NCBI RefSeq assembly: GCF_013408685.1
Contig: NZ_JACBZY010000001.1
Location: 558,001 to 622,000 of the forward strand
Reading direction: 5' to 3'
Source: Schumannella luteola
GTDB taxonomy: Bacteria; Actinomycetota; Actinomycetes; Actinomycetales; Microbacteriaceae
Length of the DNA stretch: 64,000 nt
Below the pieces are notes generated by a model. That model worked only from the letters and a program-made list of their open reading frames with translations. It ran no database searches and was not told where the DNA came from. The position numbers and the translations under genes were made by a program. Below are positions 8,406 to 17,332 of the stretch, in pieces (position 1 is the stretch's first letter; each line of letters opens with the position of its first letter).

Positions 8406-9761
8406 GTGAACAGCCCGGACCCGCGACGACGCCTCCTCGCGCTGCGCACCCCGCACGACCGCGAGATCGGGCGCCTCTCGATCCCGGCGCTCGGCGCGCT
8501 CGTGGCCGAGCCGCTGTTCCTCGCGACCGACACCGCGCTCGTCGGGCACCTCGGCGCGACGCCTCTCGCCGCGCTGGGCCTCGCCGGAACCGTGCTGCAG
8601 ACTGCGGTCGGCCTGCTCGTCTTCCTCGCCTACGCGACCACGCCCGCCGTCGCGCGGCGGCTCGGCGCGGGCGACGAGCCGGGCGCCCTCCGCGCCGGCA
8701 TCGACGGGCTCTGGCTGGCGCTCGGCGTCGGCGTCGCACTGGTCGTGCTCGGCAGCGTAGGGGCGGATGCGGTGACCGGCTGGTTCGGGGCCGATCCGAC
8801 CGTGGCGAGCGCCGCATCCACCTATCTGCGCGTCGCCGTCTGGGGTCTGCCGCCGATGCTCGTGGTGGTCGCGGCGACCGGGCTCTTCCGCGGGCTGCAG
8901 GACACGCGCACGCCGCTCGTGATCGCCGTCGCGGGCTTCGGCGCGAACGCGCTGCTCAACGCGCTGCTGATCTACGGCGTCGGCTGGGGCCTCGTCGGCT
9001 CGGCGGTCGGAACGGTGCTGGCGCAGCTCGGCATGGCGATCGCCTGCGTCGTGATCGCGGCCAAGCACGCGCGGCGCGTCGGCGTGCCGCTGCTGCCCGG
9101 GCGGGGCGGTGTGCTCGCCTCGGCGAGCGCCGGCGGCTGGCTGTTCCTGCGCACGCTGTCGCTGCGCATCGCGATCGTCGGCACGGTCGTCGCCGCGACC
9201 GCGCACGGCACGACGGCGCTCGCCGCGACGCAGGTGCTGGCGACGCTGTTCAGCATCATCGCGCTCGCCCTGGATGCGCTGGCGATCGCCGGGCAGGCCA
9301 TGATCGGGCACGCGCTCGGGGCGTCGGACGAGGCGCGAGCGCGCGCGATCCTGCGCCGCCTGATCGAGCTGTCGGTCGTCGGCGGGCTGGGCTTCGGCAT
9401 CCTCATCGCGGCGGTCAGCCCGGTGCTCGGCCGGGTCTTCACGAGCGACGCAGAGGTGCTCGCGGCGATCCCCGGCGGGCTGCTCGCGATGGCGGTGGGC
9501 CTGCCGTTCGCGGGCGCCGTGTTCGCGCTCGACGGCATCCTCATCGGCGCCGGCGACGGCCGCTACCTCGCGCTCGCGGGCCTGCTCAACCTGGTCGTCG
9601 CGATCCCGCTGCTCGTGCTCGTCACCGTGCTGCCGCTCTCCGCTGCCGGCGCGGTCGTCGGCGTGCAGCTGACCCTGCAGGTCGGCTACATGCTCGCCCG
9701 GCTCGCGACGCTCGGCTGGCGCATCCGCGGCGGCGGATGGGTGCGGCTCGGCCACGCCTGA
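8406..9761 (+). CDS. MATE-family multidrug/sodium antiporter (DinF-like)
   Basis: 451 residues with 12 predicted membrane helices in two repeats, the MATE layout. The start of the first repeat reads IPALGALVAEPLFLATDTAL, a strong DinF/NorM family match, and the second repeat begins around residue 240. Family members export cationic drugs, dyes or metabolites in exchange for protons or sodium. The GTG at 8406 is chosen because it sits six bases after a -10 hexamer and gives the canonical N-terminus. It is divergent from the peptidase gene and followed by a complex inverted-repeat element. The substrate is unknown. Confidence 0.9.
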   Translation: MNSPDPRRRLLALRTPHDREIGRLSIPALGALVAEPLFLATDTALVGHLGATPLAALGLAGTVLQTAVGLLVFLAYATTPAVARRLGAGDEPGALRAGIDGLWLALGVGVALVVLGSVGADAVTGWFGADPTVASAASTYLRVAVWGLPPMLVVVAATGLFRGLQDTRTPLVIAVAGFGANALLNALLIYGVGWGLVGSAVGTVLAQLGMAIACVVIAAKHARRVGVPLLPGRGGVLASASAGGWLFLRTLSLRIAIVGTVVAATAHGTTALAATQVLATLFSIIALALDALAIAGQAMIGHALGASDEARARAILRRLIELSVVGGLGFGILIAAVSPVLGRVFTSDAEVLAAIPGGLLAMAVGLPFAGAVFALDGILIGAGDGRYLALAGLLNLVVAIPLLVLVTVLPLSAAGAVVGVQLTLQVGYMLARLATLGWRIRGGGWVRLGHA

Positions 9762-9853
9762 GGGCGCCGGGCGGCATGCGGTCCAGCCTCGCCTTCTCCC
9801 CCTCACCCGCCCCGTCTTCGCCCCGATCCTCCACCGCGGACACCCGCTCCCCC

Positions 9854-9968
9854 TCGCAATTCAGGATCCGAACCGACCTCATTCAGGATCAGCCGCCGAT
9901 CCGACCATGTTTTCGGGCCCCTTCGCCGCCGGATCCTGAATTGCGAAGCTCCGGATCCTGAATTGCGA
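9854..9968. terminator. Nested inverted-repeat element, family B copy 1
   Basis: Two forward copies of ATTCAGGATC (9859, 9881) face two reverse copies of GATCCTGAAT (9932, 9954). The copies are 22 bp apart on each side and the structure is symmetric about 9911. The outer arms TCGCAATTCAGGATCCG (9854-9870) and CGGATCCTGAATTGCGA (9930-9946, again 9952-9968) match perfectly. It occupies the gap between the convergent MATE and LacI genes; a related element is at 18970. Confidence 0.7.
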
Positions 9969-10055
9969 GCCCGAGCAGACCGGGCTCGGGGTGAAGAGCT
10001 CGCTGCGGCTCGCCGACGACGAGTCCGCCACCCGATCGGACGCCCCGACGCGCGG

Positions 10056-11219
10056 TCAGGCTCCCGCGCGCGCCGTGGTGGCGCCGCGGTGCAGCGTCGT
10101 GCGGAAGAGCACCGGATCCGGCGCGGGCGCTTCGGGGTCGGCGAGCGCGGCGAGCACCGCGCGTCCGGCCGCCTCTCCCTTCGCGCGCGCCGGCTGCACC
10201 ATCGTCGTCAGGTCGTGATCGGTGAGCCCGTCGACGCGGATGCCATCGAAGCCGGTCACGCTGAGATCGTCGGGCACGCGGAGCCCGCGCTCCTCCGCGG
10301 CTCGGATCACGCCGATCGCGATGAGGTCGCTCTGGGCGAGGATCGCGGTCGGGCGAGTGGATGCAGCTTTCGCGCCGTCCGCGCCAGTCGCGTCGTCGGC
10401 GAGCGTCGCGCCGTCCGCGTCGGTCACTCCCTCGGCACCGCGCCCGTCGAGCAGCGCCGCCCCCGCCTCGTACCCCGCGGCGATCGAGCTGGCGCTCGCG
10501 ATCCAGCCCGGCGCGTCCGGGAACACCTGCCGCACCCCGTCGAGACGCTCGCTCGTCGACGGCGCCGTAGCGGCCGCCTCGAGCTCGGGCGTGAGCGGGC
10601 CGCTCGTGCGGCGCGACCCGAGCGGCAGGGTGACGATGCCGACGCGGTGATGGCCGAGCTCGCGCAGGTGCTCGGCGAGGGCGCGCGCGCCCTCCACGTT
10701 GTCGAGGTCGATCGCGGCGACGCCGTCGGCGTGCGGTGCCTCGAGTCCGATCACCGGCACGCGGCGTCGGCGCAGCAGCTCGAGGGTGTCGAGGATGCCG
10801 ACGCCGCAGCCGACCAGCACGGCGGCGTCGAAGGGCGACGAGCTGACGCGAGCCGGGTCGTCGGCGGCGCCGGGGATGATCAGCAGCGAGGGCCCTCCGT
10901 CGCCGAGGCCGTCGGCCAGGCCGTCGAGCTGGGCGAGGTTGATCGGGTCGCGGAAGGCGTCGCCGAGCGCATCCTCGGTCACGACCGCGACGATGCCCGA
11001 GCGGCCCTGCCGCAGTCCGCGGGCGCGGGGGTCGGGGCCGGCGTACCCCAGCTCGGCGGCGGCATCGAGCACGCGCTGGCGGGTGGATGCGCTGGCCGGC
11101 CCGCTGCCGTTGAGCACGAGCGAGGCGGTCGAATTCGAGACGCCGGCGCGCGCGGCGACGTCGCTGAGCCGGATGCGCGCGTCGCGCCCGCTCGCTCCGC
11201 CCGTCGCCGTTTCGCTCAT
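10056..11219 (-). CDS. LacI-family transcriptional regulator
   Basis: 387 residues. The N-terminal helix-turn-helix and hinge are clear (IRLSDVAARAGVSNSTASLV, about residues 16-62), followed by a periplasmic-binding-protein-like effector domain (residues 70-385) that would bind a sugar or related ligand. It carries two Ala/Asp-rich inserts (around residues 190-205 and 255-275). It is divergent from an MFS transporter gene, and the 165-bp gap holds two adjoining copies of TCGAAACGATTCGA, 16 bp before its own start. The likely role is repression of itself and the transporter until the ligand is present. The effector is unknown. Confidence 0.9.
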   Translation of the reverse strand: MSETATGGASGRDARIRLSDVAARAGVSNSTASLVLNGSGPASASTRQRVLDAAAELGYAGPDPRARGLRQGRSGIVAVVTEDALGDAFRDPINLAQLDGLADGLGDGGPSLLIIPGAADDPARVSSSPFDAAVLVGCGVGILDTLELLRRRRVPVIGLEAPHADGVAAIDLDNVEGARALAEHLRELGHHRVGIVTLPLGSRRTSGPLTPELEAAATAPSTSERLDGVRQVFPDAPGWIASASSIAAGYEAGAALLDGRGAEGVTDADGATLADDATGADGAKAASTRPTAILAQSDLIAIGVIRAAEERGLRVPDDLSVTGFDGIRVDGLTDHDLTTMVQPARAKGEAAGRAVLAALADPEAPAPDPVLFRTTLHRGATTARAGA

Positions 11220-11234
11220 AGGCTGTTACTGTAC

Positions 11235-11262
11235 TCGAAACGATTCGATCGAAACGATTCGA
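11235..11262. promoter_or_regulatory. Tandem LacI-type operator
   Basis: TCGAAACGATTCGA occurs twice without a gap (11235-11248 and 11249-11262). Each unit is a near-palindrome (TCGAA and TTCGA arms), the form of LacI-family operators, and the pair lies between the divergent LacI and MFS genes. Confidence 0.75.
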
Positions 11263-11384
11263 CAAGCACGACCCGGACCGCGGCACCGCCCGCGCCGACC
11301 ATCCGATGAGTCACGGCAGGCGAGTCCCCCGCCGCACGACCACTCCGATCCACCGACCGAGAACGACCTCCGCCGGAGCAGCTC

Positions 11385-12758
11385 ATGACCGACCCCACCG
11401 CCGCATCGAACCCGGGCGCCGCCGCATCCGCCGGCACCGCCGCATCCACCACCGCGAAGCCCCGCGTGCCCGCCTGGCGCAACGCGACCTTCGCGATCTT
11501 CGCGGCGAACGGCTTCGCGATGGCCACCTGGGTGGCGCGCATCCCCGCCGTGCGCGACGACCTCGGCATCGACCCCGCGCGCGTGGGCGTGCTCATCGCC
11601 GGCCTCAGCGCCGGCGCGATCATCGGCCTGCTCTCGTCGAGCCACGTGCTCGCCCTGCTGGGCGGACGCCGCTCGCTGCACGCGGCCCTCGTCATCCAGG
11701 CCGTCGGCCTCGTCGTGATCGGGCTCGGCGCCGAGGCGCTGCACAGCTTCCCGATCGCGTTCGTCGGCCTGCTGATCTTCGGCTTCAGCTCGTCCATCTG
11801 CGACGTCGGCATGAACGTCGAGGGATCGCTCATCGAGCACCGCGAGAAGCGCACCCTGCTGCCGCTCATGCACGCCGCCTGGAGCCTCGGCACCGTCACC
11901 GGCGGCGGTGTGGCCGCGCTCGTCGCGCAGTTCGACGTCGTGCTGTCGGTGCACCTCAGCGTCGCGGCGGTCATCGTCGCGATCGCGGGGCTGATCCTGC
12001 CGCGCTTCATCCCGAAGCACCATGAGGACCCGACGGGCGAGCCGACCGAGAAGTCGACTCTGCGCGACCGCCTCTCGATCTGGCTCGAACCGCGCACCCT
12101 CGCGATCGGTCTCATCCTGCTCGGCATGGCCTTCGCCGAGGGCAGCGCCAACGACTGGCTCGCGCTCGCGATGGTCGACGACCGCGGACTCGATCACGCC
12201 GAAGGCGCCGCGATGTTCACGATCTTCACCGTCGCGATGACGATCGGACGTGTCGGCGGCACGATCGTCGTCAACCGCATCGGCCGCGTGCCCGCGCTGA
12301 TCGGCTCGGCCGTGCTCGCGATCGTCGGACTGGTGACGGTCATCCTCATCGACAACCCGGTCACGACGATCGTCGGCATCGTGCTCTGGGGCATCGGCGC
12401 CTCGCTCGGATTCCCGCTCGGGATGTCGGCGGCCGCCGACGACCCGAAGAAGGCGGCGGCTCGCGTGAGCGCGGTCGCGACCGTCGGCTACTTCGCGTTC
12501 CTCGTCGGCCCGCCGGTCATCGGCATCATCGGCGACTCGATCGGACTGCTCAACGCGCTGCTGCTCGTCGTCGGACTCATCGTGATCGCCGCGATCGCCT
12601 CCCCCGCCGCCCGCGAGTCGGGCGTGCGGGCGCGGGCCGGCAAGGTCGCGGGGACGGATGCTGCGGAATCCGGCAGCTCTGGCACGGCATCGGGTACGGG
12701 CAGCTCCGGCACGGCATCGGGTACGGGCAGCTCCGGATCGGGCGGCGCGGCGTCCTGA
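11385..12758 (+). CDS. Major facilitator superfamily transporter under LacI-type control
   Basis: 457 residues with 12 predicted helices. The first 25 residues are an Ala/Thr-rich tail; the first helix contains FAANGFAMATWVARIPAVRDD, typical of the MFS subgroup that includes YbjJ-like proteins. The conserved loop after helix two, usually G-x-x-x-D-R, is modified (LLGGRRSL). The C-terminus is a Gly/Ser/Thr repeat (GTASGTGSS) encoded by a 27-bp tandem repeat. The gene is divergent from the LacI regulator and shares its operator, so the substrate is probably the regulator's ligand or a relative, perhaps a sugar. Direction of transport is not predictable. Confidence 0.8.
   Translation: MTDPTAASNPGAAASAGTAASTTAKPRVPAWRNATFAIFAANGFAMATWVARIPAVRDDLGIDPARVGVLIAGLSAGAIIGLLSSSHVLALLGGRRSLHAALVIQAVGLVVIGLGAEALHSFPIAFVGLLIFGFSSSICDVGMNVEGSLIEHREKRTLLPLMHAAWSLGTVTGGGVAALVAQFDVVLSVHLSVAAVIVAIAGLILPRFIPKHHEDPTGEPTEKSTLRDRLSIWLEPRTLAIGLILLGMAFAEGSANDWLALAMVDDRGLDHAEGAAMFTIFTVAMTIGRVGGTIVVNRIGRVPALIGSAVLAIVGLVTVILIDNPVTTIVGIVLWGIGASLGFPLGMSAAADDPKKAAARVSAVATVGYFAFLVGPPVIGIIGDSIGLLNALLLVVGLIVIAAIASPAARESGVRARAGKVAGTDAAESGSSGTASGTGSSGTASGTGSSGSGGAAS
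12671..12741 (+). repeat. 27-bp tandem repeat at the MFS C-terminus
   Basis: About 2.6 copies of a 27-bp unit (full unit 12698-12724) encode the GSSGTASGT repeat at the transporter C-terminus. Copies differ by one base, so the array may vary in length between strains. Confidence 0.75.
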
Positions 12759-12763
12759 CCCTG

Positions 12764-12833
12764 ACGTAACTCAGGAGATCTGCGCGCAGAGGAGGCCAGC
12801 GCCCCGTCTGACGACGGATCTCCTGAGTTGCGT
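12764..12833. terminator. Gene-end inverted repeat (family B-related)
   Basis: ACGTAACTCAGGAGATC (12764-12780) pairs with GATCTCCTGAGTTGCGT (12817-12833), 16 of 17 bases, over a 36-base loop. It starts 6 bp after the MFS stop codon, as expected for a terminator. The CTGAGTTGCG end resembles the CTGAATTGCG of family B. Confidence 0.65.
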
Positions 12834-12999
12834 CGACGATCGGGCGACGGATCGGCCGGAAGAGCCGCGCGCGAAGCCGACGAAAGCACAGCGGATGCGC
12901 GCGGCGTCGCGGCGCGGCGCTTCCGGCGCGCGTCGACGCGTGCTGTGATGGGGCGCGCCCGGCGGCGAGCCGGCATCCACTTCGAGAGAGCCGAACACC

Positions 13000-14082
13000 G
13001 TGTCCCTGCCCCCGCAGCAGCCCGGCCAGCCCGTCAACCCGGAGTACGGGCGTCAGCCCGATCCGCAGCAGGTCCCGCCCGGCGGAGGGCAGTCGCAGCA
13101 GCCTTCGCCGTGGACGCCGGAGGCTCAGAACGGCGGTCCGCAGCAGGCCTGGGACCCGGCGGCGCAGCAGCAGCGGGATGCGCAGCAGCAGTGGATGGCG
13201 CAGCAGCAGGCCCGGACACCGCAGTCCGCACCCGGGCAGGCCGCACCCGGGCAGAGCTGGTCCCCGCAGCCGAACCGGGGCATCCAGCAGAACTGGCAGG
13301 GGCAGCTCGGGCAGCAGCCGACACCGCAGCAGGCGCGGCCACAGCAGGTCCCGCCGCCGCAGCAGAGCTGGTCACAGCAACACGGCGCACCCCAGCCCGG
13401 CGCACAGCAGCAGGTCTGGCCGCCGCAGGCCGCGCCGCTGCCGGCCGCACAGCCGCCCGCCGGCCCTCCGCAGCCGATCAGCATGTCGTTCGGCGGAGGC
13501 GCTGGGCTCGTCAAGGGCGTCGGCATCGGATGTCTCGTCGTCGTCGCACTCTGCGCCGTGCAGATCGTGCTCGACCTGGTGAAGAACGACCCGAGCTGGG
13601 TCGCCCTGACGATCGTCGGAGTGCTCGTCGGACTCTTCGGCGTGCTGTGCCTGATGGGCGTGCGCAACATCCGCGGCGCCGGGCTCGCCATCGGACCCGA
13701 CGGCATCCAGGCGACGCTGCAGGGGAAGACGGTGCGCATCGCCTGGCACGAGATCGCCTACGTCGGCATCTCGATCACGTCGTCCGGCTTTGACGGGCCG
13801 GGTGCCCCGCCGGTGCCGAGCCGGTTCCGCGGGCGATCGATCATCCGCATCCGCCTCGCCGGAACCACCCCGGGCTTCACCGACCGGCCCGACATGAAGT
13901 TCCTCGTCACGAACGACGAGCAGGAGCCGTACACGCACAAGCTCCCGATCGCGAAGGCCGGCGCGCTCGGCGACGACCGCTTCGGGTTCATCGACCCGGT
14001 CGCGCGCGCTCTCGCCGGCTTCGGCGGCCCGCGCTTCACCGGAGTCGAGCAGAAGCGCGTGGCGGTGGGCCGCTACAGCTGA
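13000..14082 (+). CDS. Membrane protein with Gln/Pro-rich N-terminus and PH-like domain
   Basis: 360 residues from a GTG start. Residues 1-155 are almost entirely Gln, Pro, Ala and Gly. Two membrane helices follow (about residues 168-190 and 200-222). The C-terminal 130 residues start with a segment (LAIGPDGIQATLQGKTVRIAW) that resembles bacterial PH-like domains found after paired helices. Function is unknown. The Gln/Pro stretch is probably disordered and cytoplasmic. It is preceded by a terminator-like element and followed within 65 bp by nucS, which appears to have its own promoter, so it is probably a single-gene unit. Confidence 0.65.
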   Translation: MSLPPQQPGQPVNPEYGRQPDPQQVPPGGGQSQQPSPWTPEAQNGGPQQAWDPAAQQQRDAQQQWMAQQQARTPQSAPGQAAPGQSWSPQPNRGIQQNWQGQLGQQPTPQQARPQQVPPPQQSWSQQHGAPQPGAQQQVWPPQAAPLPAAQPPAGPPQPISMSFGGGAGLVKGVGIGCLVVVALCAVQIVLDLVKNDPSWVALTIVGVLVGLFGVLCLMGVRNIRGAGLAIGPDGIQATLQGKTVRIAWHEIAYVGISITSSGFDGPGAPPVPSRFRGRSIIRIRLAGTTPGFTDRPDMKFLVTNDEQEPYTHKLPIAKAGALGDDRFGFIDPVARALAGFGGPRFTGVEQKRVAVGRYS

Positions 14083-14132
14083 GCACCGTGCTCCCGGTGC
14101 TCCCGGCGTGCGCCGTGCCGCATCCGCCGACC

Positions 14133-14138
14133 TAGACT
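14133..14138 (+). promoter_or_regulatory. -10 hexamer (TAGACT) for nucS, leaderless
   Basis: TAGACT is followed by exactly six bases and the GTG start of nucS; there is no Shine-Dalgarno sequence. Confidence 0.6.
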
Positions 14139-14144
14139 CGTCGG

Positions 14145-14840
14145 GTGCGTCTCGTCGTTGCCCGCTGCTCGGTCGACTACGCCGGCCGACTCAGCGCCCA
14201 CCTCCCCCTCGCGACCCGCCTGCTGCTGCTGAAGAGCGATGGCAGCGTGCTCGTGCACTCCGACTCGCTGAGCTACAAGCCGCTGAACTGGATGAGCCCG
14301 CCGTGCGCCCTCACCATCGACGAGGTGGATGAGGAGCGCGCCGCCGCCGGCGTCAGCGAGATCTGGCGGGTCACCCACGCGAAGACCGCCGACCTGCTGG
14401 TGATCTCGATCCATGAGATCCTGCACGACTCGCAGCACGAGCTCGGCGTCGACCCCGGCCTGCAGAAGGACGGCGTCGAGGCCGACCTGCAGCGCCTGCT
14501 CGCCGACCAGATCGAGCTGCTCGGCGAGGGCCACACGCTCGTGCGCCGCGAGTACATGACGGCGATCGGGCCGGTCGACATCCTCGCCCGGGATGCCGCG
14601 GGCAAGTCGGTCGCGGTCGAGATCAAGCGCCGCGGCGACATCGACGGGGTCGAGCAGCTCACCCGCTACCTCGAGCTGATGAACCGCGACCCGCTGCTCG
14701 CGCCCGTCGCCGGCGTCTTCGCCGCGCAGGAGATCAAGCCGCAGGCGCGCGTGCTCGCGGAAGACCGCGGCATCCGCTGCCTCGTGCTCGACTACGACGC
14801 GATGCGTGGACTCGACGACCACCTCGCCCGGCTGTTCTGA
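14145..14840 (+). CDS. nucS: Endonuclease NucS (non-canonical mismatch repair)
   Basis: 231 residues, the full family length. The N-terminus [20 protein letters not shown] and the segment LNWMSPPC are diagnostic for actinobacterial NucS. The PD-(D/E)xK-type site is seen as GPVDILARD (Asp about 145) and [15 protein letters not shown] (Glu159, Lys161). NucS cuts both strands at mismatches and replaces MutS/MutL in most actinobacteria. The last residues (HLARLF) fit the C-terminal sliding-clamp-binding peptide known for the family. The gene appears to be transcribed alone and leaderless. Confidence 0.95.
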   Translation: MRLVVARCSVDYAGRLSAHLPLATRLLLLKSDGSVLVHSDSLSYKPLNWMSPPCALTIDEVDEERAAAGVSEIWRVTHAKTADLLVISIHEILHDSQHELGVDPGLQKDGVEADLQRLLADQIELLGEGHTLVRREYMTAIGPVDILARDAAGKSVAVEIKRRGDIDGVEQLTRYLELMNRDPLLAPVAGVFAAQEIKPQARVLAEDRGIRCLVLDYDAMRGLDDHLARLF

Positions 14841-14899
14841 GCGTTCTGCCGAACCCTGCGTCCGACCTGACCGCGCGGCCCGTCGGCGACCCGCGCGCG

Positions 14900-14905
14900 T
14901 AGCCT
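14900..14905 (+). promoter_or_regulatory. -10 hexamer (TAGCCT) for the DUF427 gene, leaderless
   Basis: TAGCCT sits six bases before the ATG at 14912. The intervening GAGGGG is too close to the start codon to act as a ribosome-binding site. Confidence 0.5.
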
Positions 14906-14911
14906 GAGGGG

Positions 14912-15409
14912 ATGCGCCGCCCCGTCCCCGAGAAGCCCGGACCCGGCCAGGAGTCGGTGTGGGACTACCCCCGTCCGCCTCGCGTCGAGCACGTCGACCG
15001 GCGTGTGACGATCGACCTCGGCGGCGAGCGGATCGTCGACACGCGCGACGTCGTCCGGGTGCTCGAGACGAGCCATCCGCCCGTCTTCTACGTGCGGTTC
15101 GCCGATGTCGCCGACGGCGTCGTGCAGCCAGCGGCGGGGGCGTCGATGTGCGAGTTCAAGGGATCCGCGCGCTACTTCAGCCTCACCGCCGGCGGCGTCA
15201 CCGCCGAGCGCGCCGCGTGGAACTACCCGAACCCGTTCCCCGGCTACGAGATCCTCGCCGACCGCCTCGCCATCTACCCCGAGGCCATGGAGGCGTGCAT
15301 GGTCGACGGCGAGCGCGTCATCTCCCAGCCCGGCGGCTTCTACGGCGGCTGGATCACCTCGGATGTGGTGGGCCCCTTCAAGGGGATCCCCGGCTCGCTC
15401 GGCTGGTAG
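14912..15409 (+). CDS. DUF427 domain protein
   Basis: 165 residues, a single DUF427 domain. Family features are RVTIDLGGERIVDTRDVVRVLE, the FKGSARYF-type central motif (CEFKGSARYFSL), AAWNYPNPFPG and the C-terminal GGFYGGWIT. The biochemical function of DUF427 is not established. Preceded by nucS with its own likely promoter and followed by a short hairpin before the convergent permease gene, so it is probably transcribed alone. Confidence 0.9.
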   Translation: MRRPVPEKPGPGQESVWDYPRPPRVEHVDRRVTIDLGGERIVDTRDVVRVLETSHPPVFYVRFADVADGVVQPAAGASMCEFKGSARYFSLTAGGVTAERAAWNYPNPFPGYEILADRLAIYPEAMEACMVDGERVISQPGGFYGGWITSDVVGPFKGIPGSLGW

Positions 15410-15430
15410 CGGCGCCGAACCGAGACCGGC

Positions 15431-15454
15431 CGAGCCGAGCTCAGCGCCGGCTCG
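15431..15454. terminator. Hairpin between convergent DUF427 and permease genes
   Basis: CGAGCCG (15431-15437) pairs with CGGCTCG (15448-15454) over a 10-base loop, midway in a 90-bp convergent gap. Confidence 0.45.
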
Positions 15455-15499
15455 CGGCCGACCCCGAAGCCGGGCCCGGCATCCACCGGCTCCGCGACC

Positions 15500-17005
15500 T
15501 CAGTCGAGCTTCGGCGACGCCTCCGCGCGCAGACCGGCCGCCCGCAGCTCCGCGCCGACGCGCGACTTGCGGCGGCCGTAGAGCACGTAGACCACGAGCC
15601 CGACGACGAGCCAGATCAGGAACCGCACCCAGGTCAGCGTGGTCAGGTTGAACATGAGCCACAGGCACAGGGCGGCCGAGAGGATGGGCAGCACCGGCGA
15701 CAGCGGCACCCGGAAGCCGCGCGTCAGATCGGGCCGCGTGCGACGCAGCACGATCACGGCGATGCTCACCAGCACGAACGCGGAGAGCGTGCCGATGTTG
15801 ATCATCTCCTCGAGCAGCCCCACGTCGAAGAACGCGGCAGTGAGGGCGACGAGGGCGCCGCCGATCACGATCGTGCGCACCGGCGTCTTGCGCGACGAGG
15901 TCTTCGACAGCCAGCGCGGCAACAGTCCGTCGCGGCTGAGCGCGAAGACGATGCGCGAGAGGCCGAGCAGCAGCACCATGATCACGGTCGTGAGTCCGGC
16001 GAGGGCGCCGAAGGAGATCACCGCGGCGGCCCACGGCTGGCCGACGAGCTGGAAAGCCGTCGCGAGCGACGGCGCATCCGACTTCGCCAGCTCGGTGTAG
16101 GGCACCATGCCGGTCAGCACGATCGACACGAGCACGTACAGCAGGCTCACGATGCCGAGCCCCAGGAAGATGCCGCGCGGCAGGGTGCGCTGCGGCTTCT
16201 TCACCTCCTCGGCGCTCGTCGCGACCACGTCGAAGCCGATGAAGGCGAAGAAGACGAGGGATGCCGCAGCCAGCAGACCGAAGACGCCGTACTGCGCGGG
16301 CGCCGAGCCGCTGACGAAGGAGAACAGCGACTGGGTCCAGACATCCCCGCTGCCGCCCTCGGTGGGCTTCGCCGGCGGGATGAACGGGCTGTAGTTGGCG
16401 GCCTTGACGAAGAAGAAGCCGACCACGATCACGAAGATGACGATCGCGACCTTGATGACCGTGAACACGGCGCCGACGCGGGTCGTGAGCTTCGTGCCGA
16501 GCGCGAGCAGCGCCGTGAACACGGCGACGACGACGAAGGCCGGCCAGCTCACCTCGAGATCGCCGATCTTGAACGTGGAGGCGAACGGCAGCCCGATCGA
16601 CTTCAGCGCCTCGGCGAGGTACACGCCCCAGTACTTCGCGAGCACGGCCGCGGCGGTGAACATCTCGAGGATCAGATCCCAGGCGATGATCCACGCGATC
16701 GGCTCGCCGAGCGTCGCGTAGGTGAAGGTGTACGCGCTGCCGGCGACCGGCACCGTCGAGGCGAACTCGGCGTAGCACATGATCGCCAGGCCGCAGGTGA
16801 TGGCGGCGAGCACGAAGCTGATGATCACGCTCGGTCCGGCGAAGCTCGCCGCGGCCTGCGCGCCGACGCTGAAGATGCCCGCGCCGACCGCGACCGCGAC
16901 GCCCATCAGCGCCAGATCCCAGGTGCCGAGGCTGCGCTTGAGACTGCGCTCGCCGTCGTCCGAGTCGGCGACTGAGGCCTCCACCGATTTCACGCGCCAC
17001 GCCAT
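15500..17005 (-). CDS. APC-superfamily amino acid permease (cationic amino acid transporter type)
   Basis: 501 residues. The ATG at 17005 is preceded by a good ribosome-binding site (GGAAGG, 9 bases upstream), so the 32-residue upstream extension was rejected. Twelve membrane helices; the first has VAVGAGIFSVGAQAA, the G-(A/I)-G-I-F substrate-binding turn of APC carriers, and EFASTVPVAGSAYTFTYATLGE is the CAT/YfnA signature. It would import an amino acid with protons. No linked enzyme or regulator is present, so the substrate is open. The 327 bp upstream hold nothing else recognisable. Confidence 0.9.
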   Translation of the reverse strand: MAWRVKSVEASVADSDDGERSLKRSLGTWDLALMGVAVAVGAGIFSVGAQAAASFAGPSVIISFVLAAITCGLAIMCYAEFASTVPVAGSAYTFTYATLGEPIAWIIAWDLILEMFTAAAVLAKYWGVYLAEALKSIGLPFASTFKIGDLEVSWPAFVVVAVFTALLALGTKLTTRVGAVFTVIKVAIVIFVIVVGFFFVKAANYSPFIPPAKPTEGGSGDVWTQSLFSFVSGSAPAQYGVFGLLAAASLVFFAFIGFDVVATSAEEVKKPQRTLPRGIFLGLGIVSLLYVLVSIVLTGMVPYTELAKSDAPSLATAFQLVGQPWAAAVISFGALAGLTTVIMVLLLGLSRIVFALSRDGLLPRWLSKTSSRKTPVRTIVIGGALVALTAAFFDVGLLEEMINIGTLSAFVLVSIAVIVLRRTRPDLTRGFRVPLSPVLPILSAALCLWLMFNLTTLTWVRFLIWLVVGLVVYVLYGRRKSRVGAELRAAGLRAEASPKLD

Positions 17006-17332
17006 GTCATCCGCCTTCCGTGCAGGGTCGGGGTGGGGCGTTCGCGGGGCGGGGTCGCGCGGGGCGCGAGCCGAGCGGATGCCGGCGCCGGGCCCCGCCA
17101 CGGACGCTCGTCGCCGATGCGGGGGCCGATGTCGAGGCGGGGATGGTGCCAGGTGGATGCCGTCGGGCTGCCGCCGCGAACGCGCCGCCCATCCTTGCAG
17201 TCACGTCAGCGGCGGGGCGAATCGGGCATCGTCGGCAGGGCACGCCAGCGCCGACATCCACGTGCCCGCCCGCATCCCCGCCCCGCACGGGGGCGGGAAG
17301 CGTTCACCTGGCGGGCCTAGCCTGGGCGGGAT
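17006..17332. other. 327-bp divergent intergenic region
   Basis: It holds the ribosome-binding site of the permease at one end and a -10-like hexamer for the HAD gene at the other. I see no gene, hairpin or operator in between, only very GC-rich sequence. Confidence 0.5.
17318..17323 (+). promoter_or_regulatory. -10 hexamer (TAGCCT) for the HAD gene
   Basis: TAGCCT ends nine bases before the ATG at 17333; the transcript would have a leader of only about two bases. Confidence 0.45.

Noticed and set aside
6386-9961. Long plus-strand frame opposite the M13 peptidase
   Set aside because: Low-complexity Arg/Glu/Ala sequence; the M13 zinc motifs on the minus strand settle the coding strand.
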